NCBI RefSeq assembly: GCF_001425385.1
Contig: NZ_LMQO01000002.1
Location: 62,001-126,000, forward strand
DNA: 64,000 nucleotides
Origin: Sphingomonas sp. Leaf407
Lineage (GTDB): Bacteria > Pseudomonadota > Alphaproteobacteria > Sphingomonadales > Sphingomonadaceae
Direction: 5' to 3'
A model generated the notes under the pieces. It searched no databases, was not told where the DNA came from, and saw nothing but the letters and a program-made list of their open reading frames with translations. Shown piece after piece: positions 1 to 8,257 of this stretch (position 1 is the stretch's first letter; each line of letters opens with the position of its first letter). A program made the translations under genes and the position numbers.

Positions 1-446
1 TCCTCGGCACGCTGTTCGTGCCGGCGCTGGTCCGGCGCATCGAACCGCTGTTCATCTATCTCGCGATCGGCGCGACCGGCGCCTGTTTCACCCTGTCGCT
101 CTCCGCGCTGCCGCATACCCCGGCGGTGTTCGCGCTGGCGCTGATCGGGCAGAACATCTTTCAGGCGGCGGCCTTCGCGGTCGAAAGCACCATCGTGTTC
201 CGCAGCATCGGCGAGGATAATCCGCTGGCCGCCACCCAGTTCGCGTTCCTCCAGGCGGCGACTTGCCTGCCGATCGCCTATATGCAGGCGCTCGACGGAC
301 AGGCCTATGACCGCGGCGGGCTGCACGCGATGCTGACGACCGATGCCGGGGCGTCGCTGCTGGCGTGCCTGTTGCTGCTGCCGGTCGTGCTGGTCTGGCG
401 CGCGCGGCGTCGGGCTACCGCGATCACCCCCTTGCCCGCGCGATGA
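1..446 (+). CDS. MFS permease, C-terminal part (5' truncated by window edge)
   Basis: The frame is open from base 3, so the gene begins before the window; about 147 C-terminal residues are present. Three hydrophobic segments remain: LFIYLAIGATGACFTLSL, the stretch around VFALALIGQNIFQAAAF, and ASLLACLLLLPVVLVW before an Arg-rich tail. The segment IGEDNPLAATQFAFLQAA resembles late helices of AmpG/PAT-type major facilitator permeases, which import peptides, sugars or other small solutes across the inner membrane. It lies 43 bp upstream of the S33 hydrolase and eutBC on the same strand, so it may import the substrate of that operon (inference). Substrate cannot be read from this fragment. Confidence 0.75.
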   Translation, partial: LGTLFVPALVRRIEPLFIYLAIGATGACFTLSLSALPHTPAVFALALIGQNIFQAAAFAVESTIVFRSIGEDNPLAATQFAFLQAATCLPIAYMQALDGQAYDRGGLHAMLTTDAGASLLACLLLLPVVLVWRARRRATAITPLPAR

Positions 447-489
447 TGCGCGCGCACCCTTGCCCGTCCCTTCGCCGGAGTCTCCGCCG

Positions 490-1377
490 ATGACCTTCGA
501 GCCTGTTATCGTCGACATTCCCCTGTCGGACGGCCACCGCGTTACCGGCTATAGGTACGGCGAGGGGGCCGAAACGGTGATGCTCGCCAATGGCGGCCCG
601 GGTCTGCCGAGCCTGTATCTGCGCGCGCCGCACGCCCGGCTGGTGGCGGCGGGATTTCGCGTCGTCACCTGGGACCAACTGGGGTGCGGCGCATCCGACC
701 GCCCGACCGATCCCGCGCTGTGGACGCTGGCGCGCTATGTCGCGGAGGCGGACGAGGTTCGCGCGGCGTTCGGCGTCGACCGGGTCCATTTCCTCGGCCA
801 TAGCTGGGGAACGTGGCTCGGCACCGAATATGCCCTGACCCATCCCGACCGGATCGCCAGCCTGATCCTGGCCAACGGCGCGTGCGACATCCCGCATCTG
901 GTGGCCGAACTCAAGCGGCTGAAGCTGGGGCTGGGCACCGAAACGGTGACGATGATGGCCGCGCACGAAGCGGCGGGGACGATGGACCATCCCGAATATC
1001 AGGCGGCGATGACCATCCTGAACTATCGCCATGTCTGCCGGTTGAAGACATGGCCCGAACCGCTCGTCACCGCGCTCGCCGACTGGAACACCGGCCCCTA
1101 TCACACGATGCAGGGGCCGAACGAGTTCACCTTTACCGGCAACATGACCGACTGGAACCGGATACCGGCGATGGGCGCCATCGCCGCCCCCGCGCTGGTG
1201 CTGACCGGGGTGCATGACGAACTGACCCCGGCGTGTTCGGAACGGATGCACCGCGCGCTGCCCGATTCGCGCATCCATGTGTTTCCCAACAGCTCGCACA
1301 TGCCCTTCTATGAGGAACCCGAGGCGTATTTCGCGGTGCTGATCGATTTCCTGACGTCGGTGGCGCGCGCGCGGTGA
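490..1377 (+). CDS. Proline iminopeptidase-like alpha/beta hydrolase (S33 family)
   Basis: A 295-residue alpha/beta hydrolase. NGGPG near residue 37 matches the oxyanion motif (usually HGGPG) of the proline iminopeptidase/amino-acid amidase branch. GHSWGT carries the nucleophile Ser105. An Asp in TGVHDELTP and a His in NSSHMPFYEEP complete the usual triad. No signal peptide is visible, so it is probably cytoplasmic. These enzymes remove an N-terminal residue or cleave small amides. The ATG at 490 was chosen because the family fold begins there; an upstream in-frame ATG at 343 lies inside the permease gene. Its stop overlaps the eutB start by one base, indicating translational coupling. By context it may release ethanolamine from an amide (inference, not tested). 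Confidence 0.85.
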   Translation: MTFEPVIVDIPLSDGHRVTGYRYGEGAETVMLANGGPGLPSLYLRAPHARLVAAGFRVVTWDQLGCGASDRPTDPALWTLARYVAEADEVRAAFGVDRVHFLGHSWGTWLGTEYALTHPDRIASLILANGACDIPHLVAELKRLKLGLGTETVTMMAAHEAAGTMDHPEYQAAMTILNYRHVCRLKTWPEPLVTALADWNTGPYHTMQGPNEFTFTGNMTDWNRIPAMGAIAAPALVLTGVHDELTPACSERMHRALPDSRIHVFPNSSHMPFYEEPEAYFAVLIDFLTSVARAR

Positions 1378-2780
1378 TGCTGGCGGTGGACCTTGGCGGC
1401 ACGCGCTATCGATTCGATGGTCTGGCCGCGTTGCTGGCCGCCGCCTCTCCCCATCGCTCGGGCGACGTACTGGCCGGCGTCGCCGCGCGCGACGCCACCG
1501 AACGGGTCGCGGCGCGGCATGTGCTGGCCGACCTGCCGCTCACCGCGTTCCTGACCGATGCGGTGGTGCCGTACGAGGTCGATGAGGTCACGCGGCTGAT
1601 CGTCGACCGGCACGATGCCGCCGCGTTCGCCCCGATCGCGCATCTGAGCGTCGGCGGGTTTCGCGAATGGCTGCTGGCCGACGAAACCGATGGCGCGACG
1701 ATCGCCGCCGTCGCGGCGGGGATCACCCCCGAAATGGCGGCGGCGGTGTCGAAGCTGTGCCGCAATCAGGATCTGATCGCGATCGCCGCGAAGATCCGCG
1801 TCGTCACCCGGTTCCGCAATACCATGGGACAGTCGGGCACGCTGGGCGTGCGGTTGCAGCCCAACCACCCGACCGACGACCCCGCCGGCATCGCGGCGGC
1901 GATGCTCGACGGGCTGTTGATGGGCTGTGGCGATGCGATGATCGGCATCAATCCGGCGCGCGACGATCCGGCGGCGATGATCGAGCTGCTGCACCTGATC
2001 GACGGCGTGCGCGACCGCTATGCGATCCCGACGCAAAGCTGCGTGCTGGCGCACATCACCACCGGCATCGCCGCCATCGAACGCGGCGCGCCGGTGGACC
2101 TGCTGTTCCAGTCGATCGCCGGATCGCAGGCGGCGAACACCGGGTTCGGCATCACCCTTGCCCTGCTCGCCGAAGGGCTGGATGCCGCACGCGCGCTGAA
2201 CCGGGGCACGATCGGTTCGCAGGTGATGTATTTCGAGACGGGGCAGGGATCGGCGCTGTCGGCCGAGGCGCATCACGGCGTCGATCAACAGACGACGGAG
2301 GCCCGCGCCTATGCCGTCGCCCGCGCGTTCGACCCGTTTCTGGTCAACAGCGTGGTGGGCTTCATCGGCCCGGAATATCTCTACGACGGCAAGCAGATCG
2401 TCCGTGCCGGGCTGGAGGATCATTTCTGCGGCAAGCTGCTGGGCCTGCCGATGGGGGTGGACATCTGCTACACCAATCATGCCGAGGCGGACCAGGACGA
2501 CATGGACACGCTGTTGACGCTGCTCGGCGTCGCCGGGGTCAATTTCGTGATGGGCGTGCCCGGATCGGACGATGTGATGCTGAACTATCAATCGACCAGC
2601 TTTCACGACGCGCTCTATGCCCGCCATCTGCTGGGGCAGGGGCCGGCCCCCGAATTCGCCGGGTGGCTGCGGTCGATGGGACTGGTCGATGCGGCGGGCG
2701 CGCCGGCCTGCGCCACGCTGGCCGATGGCGCGGCGCGGCTGCCGCTGCTGTTCGATGCCGATCGCGCGGGCCGACCGTGA
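1377..2780 (+). CDS. eutB: Ethanolamine ammonia-lyase large subunit EutB
   Basis: EutB is the catalytic TIM-barrel subunit of adenosylcobalamin-dependent ethanolamine ammonia-lyase, which converts ethanolamine to acetaldehyde and ammonia. The 467-residue product is of family length (about 450-470) and has recognisable blocks: VTRFRNTMGQSGTLGVRLQP, YFETGQGSALSAEAHHGVDQ, VVGFIGPEYLYDGKQIVRAG, MGVDICYTNHAEADQDDMD and NFVMGVPGSDDVMLNYQSTS. GTG 1374 is an alternative start three bases upstream; ATG 1377 overlaps the preceding stop. The eutC start overlaps its own stop in GTGA. Neither a eutA reactivase nor microcompartment genes are visible in the window, so this is the simple cytosolic version of the pathway unless partners lie upstream. 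Confidence 0.96.
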   Translation: MLAVDLGGTRYRFDGLAALLAAASPHRSGDVLAGVAARDATERVAARHVLADLPLTAFLTDAVVPYEVDEVTRLIVDRHDAAAFAPIAHLSVGGFREWLLADETDGATIAAVAAGITPEMAAAVSKLCRNQDLIAIAAKIRVVTRFRNTMGQSGTLGVRLQPNHPTDDPAGIAAAMLDGLLMGCGDAMIGINPARDDPAAMIELLHLIDGVRDRYAIPTQSCVLAHITTGIAAIERGAPVDLLFQSIAGSQAANTGFGITLALLAEGLDAARALNRGTIGSQVMYFETGQGSALSAEAHHGVDQQTTEARAYAVARAFDPFLVNSVVGFIGPEYLYDGKQIVRAGLEDHFCGKLLGLPMGVDICYTNHAEADQDDMDTLLTLLGVAGVNFVMGVPGSDDVMLNYQSTSFHDALYARHLLGQGPAPEFAGWLRSMGLVDAAGAPACATLADGAARLPLLFDADRAGRP

Positions 2781-3529
2781 GCGACGATGCCGCCCGTGAT
2801 CCGGTCGCGCATGGCCCCCGGTCGACGCAGGCGCGGATCGGCCTCGGTCGCGCCGGACGGGGGATGCCGACGGCGGCGATGCTGGCGTTCCAGCTCGACC
2901 ATGCCCGCGCGAGGGACGCGGTCCACACCCCGCTCGACGTCGCCGCCGTCACCGCCGCGCTCGGCGGGTCGGCGGTGGTGGTGGACAGCGGCGCGCCCGA
3001 TCGTGCCGCCTATCTGACCCGCCCCGATCTGGGGCGCCGCCTTGCCCCGGCGTCGGCGGCCGCGCTGGCGGCGCAGCGGCAAGAGGGATGCGATCTGGCG
3101 ATCGTGCTCGCCGACGGGCTGTCGGCCGCGGCGTTGCACGCGCATGGCGCGGCGGTGGCGACGCTGGTCATGGCCGCGCTGGCCGACTGGCGGATCGCCG
3201 TGCCGGTGATCGCGCGACAGGGGCGGGTGGCGCTGGGCGATGCGATCGGCGCGGCGCTGGACGCGGCGATGGTGCTGGTCCTGATCGGCGAGCGGCCGGG
3301 CCTCAGCTCGCCCGACAGCCTCGGCGCCTATCTCACCTGGGCACCAATGGTCGGCCGGCACGACAGCGACCGCAATTGCGTGTCGAACATCCGCCCGCCG
3401 CACGGCCTGTCCCATGCCGACGCCCGCGACACGATCGTCTGGCTGCTGCGCGAGGCGCGGCGGCGTGGCGGGAGCGGCGTGGCCCTGAAGGATCTGCGCC
3501 AGTCGGGTCTGGTGACCGGCGACAGGTGA
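2777..3529 (+). CDS. eutC: Ethanolamine ammonia-lyase small subunit EutC
   Basis: A 250-residue EutC, the small subunit that binds cobalamin with EutB in the (EutB-EutC)6 enzyme. Typical blocks are TQARIGLGRAGRGMPTAAML near the N-terminus, FQLDHARARDAVHTPLD, LAIVLADGLSA, LIGERPGLSSPDSLGAYLTW and the C-terminal DRNCVSNIRPPHGLSHADA. The GTG start at 2777 overlaps the eutB stop by four bases, so the subunits are translationally coupled. The gene is followed at once by a long GC hairpin and the convergent GntR gene, so the operon ends here. Ammonia and acetaldehyde released by the enzyme would feed nitrogen and C2 metabolism; no acetaldehyde dehydrogenase is present nearby. Confidence 0.96.
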   Translation: MSDDAARDPVAHGPRSTQARIGLGRAGRGMPTAAMLAFQLDHARARDAVHTPLDVAAVTAALGGSAVVVDSGAPDRAAYLTRPDLGRRLAPASAAALAAQRQEGCDLAIVLADGLSAAALHAHGAAVATLVMAALADWRIAVPVIARQGRVALGDAIGAALDAAMVLVLIGERPGLSSPDSLGAYLTWAPMVGRHDSDRNCVSNIRPPHGLSHADARDTIVWLLREARRRGGSGVALKDLRQSGLVTGDR

Positions 3530-3535
3530 CGTCCG

Positions 3536-3573
3536 CTGGTGCCGCCGCCGTGGTCCGGCGGCGGCGGCACCAG
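3536..3573. terminator. GC-rich terminator hairpin between eutC and the GntR gene
   Basis: CTGGTGCCGCCGCCG (3536-3550) pairs perfectly with CGGCGGCGGCACCAG (3559-3573) around an eight-base loop. It sits seven bases after the eutC stop and between convergent genes. No T-run follows on the plus strand, so it may act by stem strength or as a 3' stabiliser rather than as a classical intrinsic terminator. Confidence 0.65.
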
Positions 3574-3606
3574 CGTCAGCCCGCGCTATCGACAAGGTAT
3601 TTTATG

Positions 3607-4284
3607 TCACGGCATCAATCGCTTGCGCCCTTGGCTCAGATGCCAGCGCATGGCGAGCGCGGCGTCGTCGGGGTCCTGCGCCCGGATCGCCTCGACGATC
3701 GCCTCATGCTCGGCCATCATCGCCTCGATCGCGCGGGGCGGGCGCGTGCGGGAGATGTCGACACCGGCTTTCAGAATGCGCGACACGTCGTCGTACAGAT
3801 GGTCGAACACCGACAGGAAAGCGGTATTGCCCGTCGCCTCGATGATGGCGCGGTGCAACTGCCAGTCCTCGTCATGCGCCGGACCGTCCGACAGCAGCGC
3901 CGCACGCAGCGCGCGCAACCGTTCTTCCAGAATGACCATCGATTCGTCCGACCGCCGCTGCGCCGCAAGGCGTGCCGCCTCGGCTTCGAGCACCAGACGC
4001 ACTTCGTACGTGCCGAGCGTCGCCGCCAGCCCGGCCAGCGGGATGTGCGCGCCCAGCCGGGGCGACGGCCGCCGCTTGACATAGGAACCGGCACCGCGCC
4101 GCGACAGGGTGATGCCGTCCGATCCGAGCCGTACCAGCGCCTCGCGCACGATCGGCCGCGACATGCCGAACTGCTCGCCCAGCCGGTTTTCGGACGGCAA
4201 CCGGTCGCCGACCTGAAGGTTGTTGTCGATGATGATCCCGACGATCGCGGCATAGGCGCGATCGGTAAGCCGGCTGTCGCTCAT
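3607..4284 (-). CDS. GntR/FadR-family transcriptional regulator
   Basis: A 225-residue FadR-subfamily regulator. The N-terminal winged helix (about residues 5-70) contains the GntR signature DRLPSENRLGEQFGMSRPIV followed by REALVRLGSDGI. The C-terminal all-alpha FCD domain (about 85-220) has the usual E/D and His ligands, for example DWQLHRAIIEATGN, HLYDDVSR and MMAEHEAIVEAI, which in this family coordinate a metal and bind an organic acid. The ATG at 4284 was taken because the HTH begins a few residues later; an upstream in-frame start at 4329 is possible. It converges on eutBC and diverges from the small LuxR gene. Either the eut operon or the GntP/GH2 unit could be its target; paired operators lie just upstream. 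Confidence 0.9.
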   Translation of the reverse strand: MSDSRLTDRAYAAIVGIIIDNNLQVGDRLPSENRLGEQFGMSRPIVREALVRLGSDGITLSRRGAGSYVKRRPSPRLGAHIPLAGLAATLGTYEVRLVLEAEAARLAAQRRSDESMVILEERLRALRAALLSDGPAHDEDWQLHRAIIEATGNTAFLSVFDHLYDDVSRILKAGVDISRTRPPRAIEAMMAEHEAIVEAIRAQDPDDAALAMRWHLSQGRKRLMP

Positions 4285-4313
4285 GGTACGGAATGCCGCA
4301 GTCGGCCACCGTG

Positions 4314-4401
4314 AAATCTGTCTGACCAAAATCGCGACATGGCCGCCTGAATCCCTCTTGATTGGTCAAGACAACTGGCAGTATACCGAAATCTGTCAGA
4401 C
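4314..4401. promoter_or_regulatory. Two near-identical inverted-repeat operators in the GntR/LuxR divergent promoter
   Basis: AAATCTGTCTGAC (4314-4326) and AAATCTGTCAGAC (4389-4401) differ at one base, and their centres lie 75 bp apart, about seven helical turns. The second sits in the perfect odd palindrome CTGTC-A-GACAG (4392-4402). A pair in the spacing seen for looping or cooperative binding, in the only promoter region of the GntR gene, suggests autoregulation by that protein (inference). Confidence 0.5.
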
Positions 4402-4499
4402 AGACGGTCACTGGTTGCCCGGATTGGCATGACAGGATCGATGGGGGCGGCACCGGATGCCGTCACACCATCGGCAGTTTTCGGAGGAGGAGAGACGCC

Positions 4500-4769
4500 G
4501 TGCCGGTACGTCCGAACCATATGGCCGCCATCGCGAAAAAATACCGCGTCACGCCCGCTCCGCCGCTGACGCCGCGGCAGGTCAGGATCATGCAGGGCGT
4601 GCATTCGGGCCTCCTCAACAAGCAGATCGCCTATGATCTGGGTATCGCCGAATCAACCGTCAAAGCGCATATGACGCAACTGATGCGCCGGCTTCAGGTC
4701 AGCAACCGCGCGCAGGTCGCGCAGGCGGCACGGGCGATCGCCGCGTCCCCCGCGCGCCTGTACGACTGA
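4500..4769 (+). CDS. Small LuxR-type HTH regulator (output domain only)
   Basis: An 89-residue protein consisting almost wholly of a GerE/LuxR-type helix-turn-helix: LTPRQVRIMQGVHSGLLNKQ, IAYDLGIAESTVKAHMTQLM and RRLQVSNRAQVAQAAR. There is no receiver or ligand-binding domain. The GTG at 4500 was chosen because GGAGGAGGAG lies seven bases upstream; ATG 4521 (residue 8) is an alternative. It resembles stand-alone LuxR output-domain proteins, which act as simple DNA-binding regulators. It converges on the GH2 gene and diverges from the GntR gene, so it could regulate either neighbour. Targets are unknown. Confidence 0.8.
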   Translation: MPVRPNHMAAIAKKYRVTPAPPLTPRQVRIMQGVHSGLLNKQIAYDLGIAESTVKAHMTQLMRRLQVSNRAQVAQAARAIAASPARLYD

Positions 4770-4810
4770 ACGCTTATCGTCGTCGCGATACCCCTGTCGG
4801 GTGAACCCGA

Positions 4811-7800
4811 TCACGGCACGTCGGCGGGCGCGAGGTTCCAGCCGCGCAGGCGCACCCGTGCCGGGCCGCGCGCCGCCGAATATCGAACGCTCACCTGTCG
4901 CGTCTCGCCGGGCAGCAGCGACACATAATTGTCGGTGAAATAGGCCGGCAGTATCTGTTGTCCGGCGGTATCGAACAGGGTCAGCTTGGTCTGCAGCACC
5001 GCAACCCGGCCGGTGTTGGCCAGATCGATCGTGATGCTGCGTTCGTCCCCCGCCATCCCCGGCGTCGCCCGTGCCGTGACCATGCCCGCCGGCATCGCGA
5101 CGAGCGCACGCAGCGCGGCGGGGCTGGCGGCATCCCAATAGAAATTGTCGGACAGCCGCGTCCCGTCGGTGCGTTCCGCCTCCAGCCGGACGAGGACCGG
5201 CGCCGTGCCGGCCGCCGCCGGATCGAGGAGGAACGCATCGACGATGCCGTTGGCGGGCACGTCGATCCGTCGCTCCTTCACCGACCATTCGCGATTGTCG
5301 AGGCCGACGATCCGCGCGCGCACCAGAACCCCGGTCAGCGGTGTGCGGGTCGTATTGACCATCACGACCCGGCGGTCGGGCAGGTTCATCTGCACATGGA
5401 CCGGCTCCGCACCCTTTCTGGTGCCGTAGAACGAGCCATGCGTGTCATAGTCGGAGGAATAAATCTGGAAGTCGGTCGACGGCCACGCCGGGTGCGACAT
5501 CCACAGCATCCGCGCGCTGTTGGTCTTCCACAGGCCGGCGTTCATTCCCTCGAAGATCGCGCGGTGCGATTCATAGTTCAGCATCTGCGCCTTGCGCTCG
5601 AAATCGGCGAGATCGGTGGCGGGGCCGAAACGGGTCGCCATCGCGTCCATGAAGCTGGTCACGGCGACGGCACGCTCCTGATGCCAGTCGTGATAGGCCC
5701 AGGTGTCGTTGATCGGCCACCGGTCCGCAGCGGGCACCGCCCGCTGCCATGCCTCCAGCGTGGGAAAGCTGTAGGTGCCGACCTCCACCGCGAAACCCCT
5801 GGCGAAATCGGTGAAATACCCGGCGGGCTCGCGCCAGTTGTACGGGCCGGACCCGGCGAAATTGATGATCCGCGAATTGCCCTTGTACATGCGGGTGCCG
5901 TCCTCGGCCCACACCATGTCCTGCAACGCGGTCTGCAGGATCGGTTGCGGCACGCCTTCGTTGCGGCCGATCCACATCACGATCGAGGGGTGGTTGCGGA
6001 ACCGCCGCACCGTGTCGCGCGCATTGGCGAGGAACAGCGGCACGTCCTCCGCCTCGGCGTTGTTGTCCTGCGTCGATTCCCAGAAATCGTTCAGGATCAT
6101 GATGCCGTAGCGGTCGGCAAGGTCGTAGAAGCTGGCTTCGGTGCTCTGCCCCATCCAGTTGCGGATGATGTTCATTCCCGCATCGCGGTGCAGCCGGAAA
6201 TAGGGGTCCAGCCGGTCGTGCCCGACCCGCTTGCGCATGTCGTCCATGCCCCAGTTGCCGCCGCGCCCGGCGATGCGGACACCGTTGACCCGCAGCACGA
6301 GGTGCGGCGACAGGCCCTCGTCGCCGGTGATGGTCCGTACCGCCGGCGATCGTTCGGCACCGGGGAACAGCGAATTGGCCCAGCCGCCGGGCACCTTGCG
6401 CAGCCCGGCATGGCGTTCGTCGATGACCGGCGTACCCAGGTGGCGGGCACGGGCGAGGTCGACCTCGATCCGGCGCAAATCGCCGTGGCTGTCGAGCGAC
6501 GACAGTTCGTACGTTACCTGCCGCATCCCAAAGCGCACCCGCGCCTCGTCCGACAGGCCGTTCGGACCGGTAATGCCCAGATGCAGGTCGTGCAGCGTCG
6601 GATCGCCATAGCCGTTCGGCCACCACAGCCGTGGATTGGCGACGCGAAGCGCGGGGTGGCTCGCGGGCGTCAGCGCGACCGTCACCGTCGCCGCCGGGGG
6701 AACGCGCACCGCTCGGGTCACGGTGACGTCGTCGAACGTGGCGCGGATGGTCGTGTCGAGCGGCACCGGCCCGTGGTTCGTGACCGGCACCGCGATTGCG
6801 ACATCGGCGACGCTGGTGTCGCCGTTCGGCAGCGTCGTCACGACCTGCGGATCGCCCAGCGTCAGGGTGCCGGTGGCGACCAGTTCGACGCCCTGCCACA
6901 ATCCGGTGTTGCGGTCGCGGACGGCGGGAATCCAGTCCCAGCCTTCGGATGCGGTAAAGGTCGGCCCGTCGATCATCATCGCGCCGCCGTTCTCGCCGCG
7001 ACCGGCGGTCATCGACTGTTCGTGCGGGATGCCCGGGTGCGGCGGCGGCGAGACGCGCACCGCGACGGCGTTGCTGCGTCCCGGCACCAGCATGTCGGTC
7101 ACGTCGAACGCGCCGCGGATGAAGGCGCCCTTGATCGTCCCGGCCGCCGTGCCGTTGACCCAGATCTCGGCGGCATAGTTGATGCCGTCGAAGCGCAGCG
7201 TCAGCCGCTTGCCCGCCAGATCGGCGGGCGGCACGAATTCGGTGCGATACCAGTAATCCTGCCGCGCCAAGCGTTCGGGAATCGCCATGTTGTTCAGCCC
7301 GATGCCCGGATCGGGATAGACGCCGCGATCGACCAGCGTGGTGAGCGCGGTGCCCGGCACGGTCGCGACGTGCCAGCGCGCGGCGTCGAAACCGGGGGTC
7401 GACAGCGCGGGGCCACCGGCGGCGACCGTGGGTCCTTCGGCCATGCGCCATCCGTTGACGCTAAACCGCCCGCCGCCCGCCGGGACGAGCGCGGCGGCGG
7501 ATGGGACGGGGATCGCCCGTGGCGGCGAAAAGGGCGCGTTGCCCGTGGGAAGCGTCCACGCGCGTTGCGGTACCGCCTCGCCATATTGGTTGCGCACGGT
7601 CAGCGGCCAAGTGGGGCTGGCATCCTCGAACCGGATCAGCGCCTCGTCGGGGATGGCACGCGCCGCCGTGGCGATTTCGGCGGGAGTTGGCACCTTCGGT
7701 GTGAAGGTCAGCGCGGCGACATGGCCGGTGAAGAACGGCAGGCCGGGCAGGCGCGGCCCGATCGTGACGAGCGCGGGCGCCGGCTCGATCGCCGCCCGCC

Positions 7801-8257
7801 CGGCCGCGACCTCGCGACCGTCGAGCAGCAGGCGGATGCGGTCGCCGTCGCCGATGGCGATCAGGTGATGCCAGCGACCGGCGGCCAGCACCGGCCCGCC
7901 CCGGACGAGCGTGTCGCCGACCAGCAGCGCGGCCCGCCCGTCGACCAGCGCCAGCGCACGCGAGCGCGGCCCGGCGGCCGGGCCGATACCGCCGACGATC
8001 GCGCGACCGGCGGTGATACGCGCGGGCCTGATCCATGCGCTCAGCGTCCATTGCGGGCTGGCGGGCAGCGTCTCTCCCTCGGCATAGCCCTGCGCCGGGC
8101 GGGCGATCGTATCGGCCCCGGCGATGAACACCGCGTCATAGGGGCCGATCACATCCATCTTCGGCCGGGCGAGGCGTGGCGAGGGCCAGTCGACCTGTTG
8201 CGCCGCCGCCGTCCCCGCCAGCAGCGACAGCAGGATCGCGCTCCCCATCGTCTTCAT
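4811..8257 (-). CDS. Exported glycoside hydrolase family 2 enzyme with N-terminal LamG-like domain
   Basis: A 1,148-residue secreted or periplasmic glycosidase. Domains in order: signal peptide (MKTMGSAILLSLLAGTAAAQ), a concanavalin/LamG-like beta-sandwich (about 45-200; SAWIRPARI, GRWHHLIAIGDGDRIRLLLD), then the GH2 sugar-binding jelly roll, Ig-like domains and TIM barrel. VMWIGRNEGVPQ gives the acid/base Glu767, and FAVEVGTYSF the nucleophile candidate Glu825, 58 residues later, as expected in GH2. The pattern fits the exo-beta-D-glucosaminidase/beta-mannosidase-like branch better than beta-galactosidase, but the substrate is not certain. The start at 8257 gives a clean signal peptide and an ATGA overlap with the GntP permease gene. 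It is last in the TonB receptor-GntP-GH2 unit. Confidence 0.88.
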   Translation of the reverse strand: MKTMGSAILLSLLAGTAAAQQVDWPSPRLARPKMDVIGPYDAVFIAGADTIARPAQGYAEGETLPASPQWTLSAWIRPARITAGRAIVGGIGPAAGPRSRALALVDGRAALLVGDTLVRGGPVLAAGRWHHLIAIGDGDRIRLLLDGREVAAGRAAIEPAPALVTIGPRLPGLPFFTGHVAALTFTPKVPTPAEIATAARAIPDEALIRFEDASPTWPLTVRNQYGEAVPQRAWTLPTGNAPFSPPRAIPVPSAAALVPAGGGRFSVNGWRMAEGPTVAAGGPALSTPGFDAARWHVATVPGTALTTLVDRGVYPDPGIGLNNMAIPERLARQDYWYRTEFVPPADLAGKRLTLRFDGINYAAEIWVNGTAAGTIKGAFIRGAFDVTDMLVPGRSNAVAVRVSPPPHPGIPHEQSMTAGRGENGGAMMIDGPTFTASEGWDWIPAVRDRNTGLWQGVELVATGTLTLGDPQVVTTLPNGDTSVADVAIAVPVTNHGPVPLDTTIRATFDDVTVTRAVRVPPAATVTVALTPASHPALRVANPRLWWPNGYGDPTLHDLHLGITGPNGLSDEARVRFGMRQVTYELSSLDSHGDLRRIEVDLARARHLGTPVIDERHAGLRKVPGGWANSLFPGAERSPAVRTITGDEGLSPHLVLRVNGVRIAGRGGNWGMDDMRKRVGHDRLDPYFRLHRDAGMNIIRNWMGQSTEASFYDLADRYGIMILNDFWESTQDNNAEAEDVPLFLANARDTVRRFRNHPSIVMWIGRNEGVPQPILQTALQDMVWAEDGTRMYKGNSRIINFAGSGPYNWREPAGYFTDFARGFAVEVGTYSFPTLEAWQRAVPAADRWPINDTWAYHDWHQERAVAVTSFMDAMATRFGPATDLADFERKAQMLNYESHRAIFEGMNAGLWKTNSARMLWMSHPAWPSTDFQIYSSDYDTHGSFYGTRKGAEPVHVQMNLPDRRVVMVNTTRTPLTGVLVRARIVGLDNREWSVKERRIDVPANGIVDAFLLDPAAAGTAPVLVRLEAERTDGTRLSDNFYWDAASPAALRALVAMPAGMVTARATPGMAGDERSITIDLANTGRVAVLQTKLTLFDTAGQQILPAYFTDNYVSLLPGETRQVSVRYSAARGPARVRLRGWNLAPADVP

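Noticed and set aside
343..489. Earlier start of the S33 hydrolase at 343
   Set aside because: It would overlap the permease gene by about 100 bp; the fold starts after 490, where an ATG gives the usual length.
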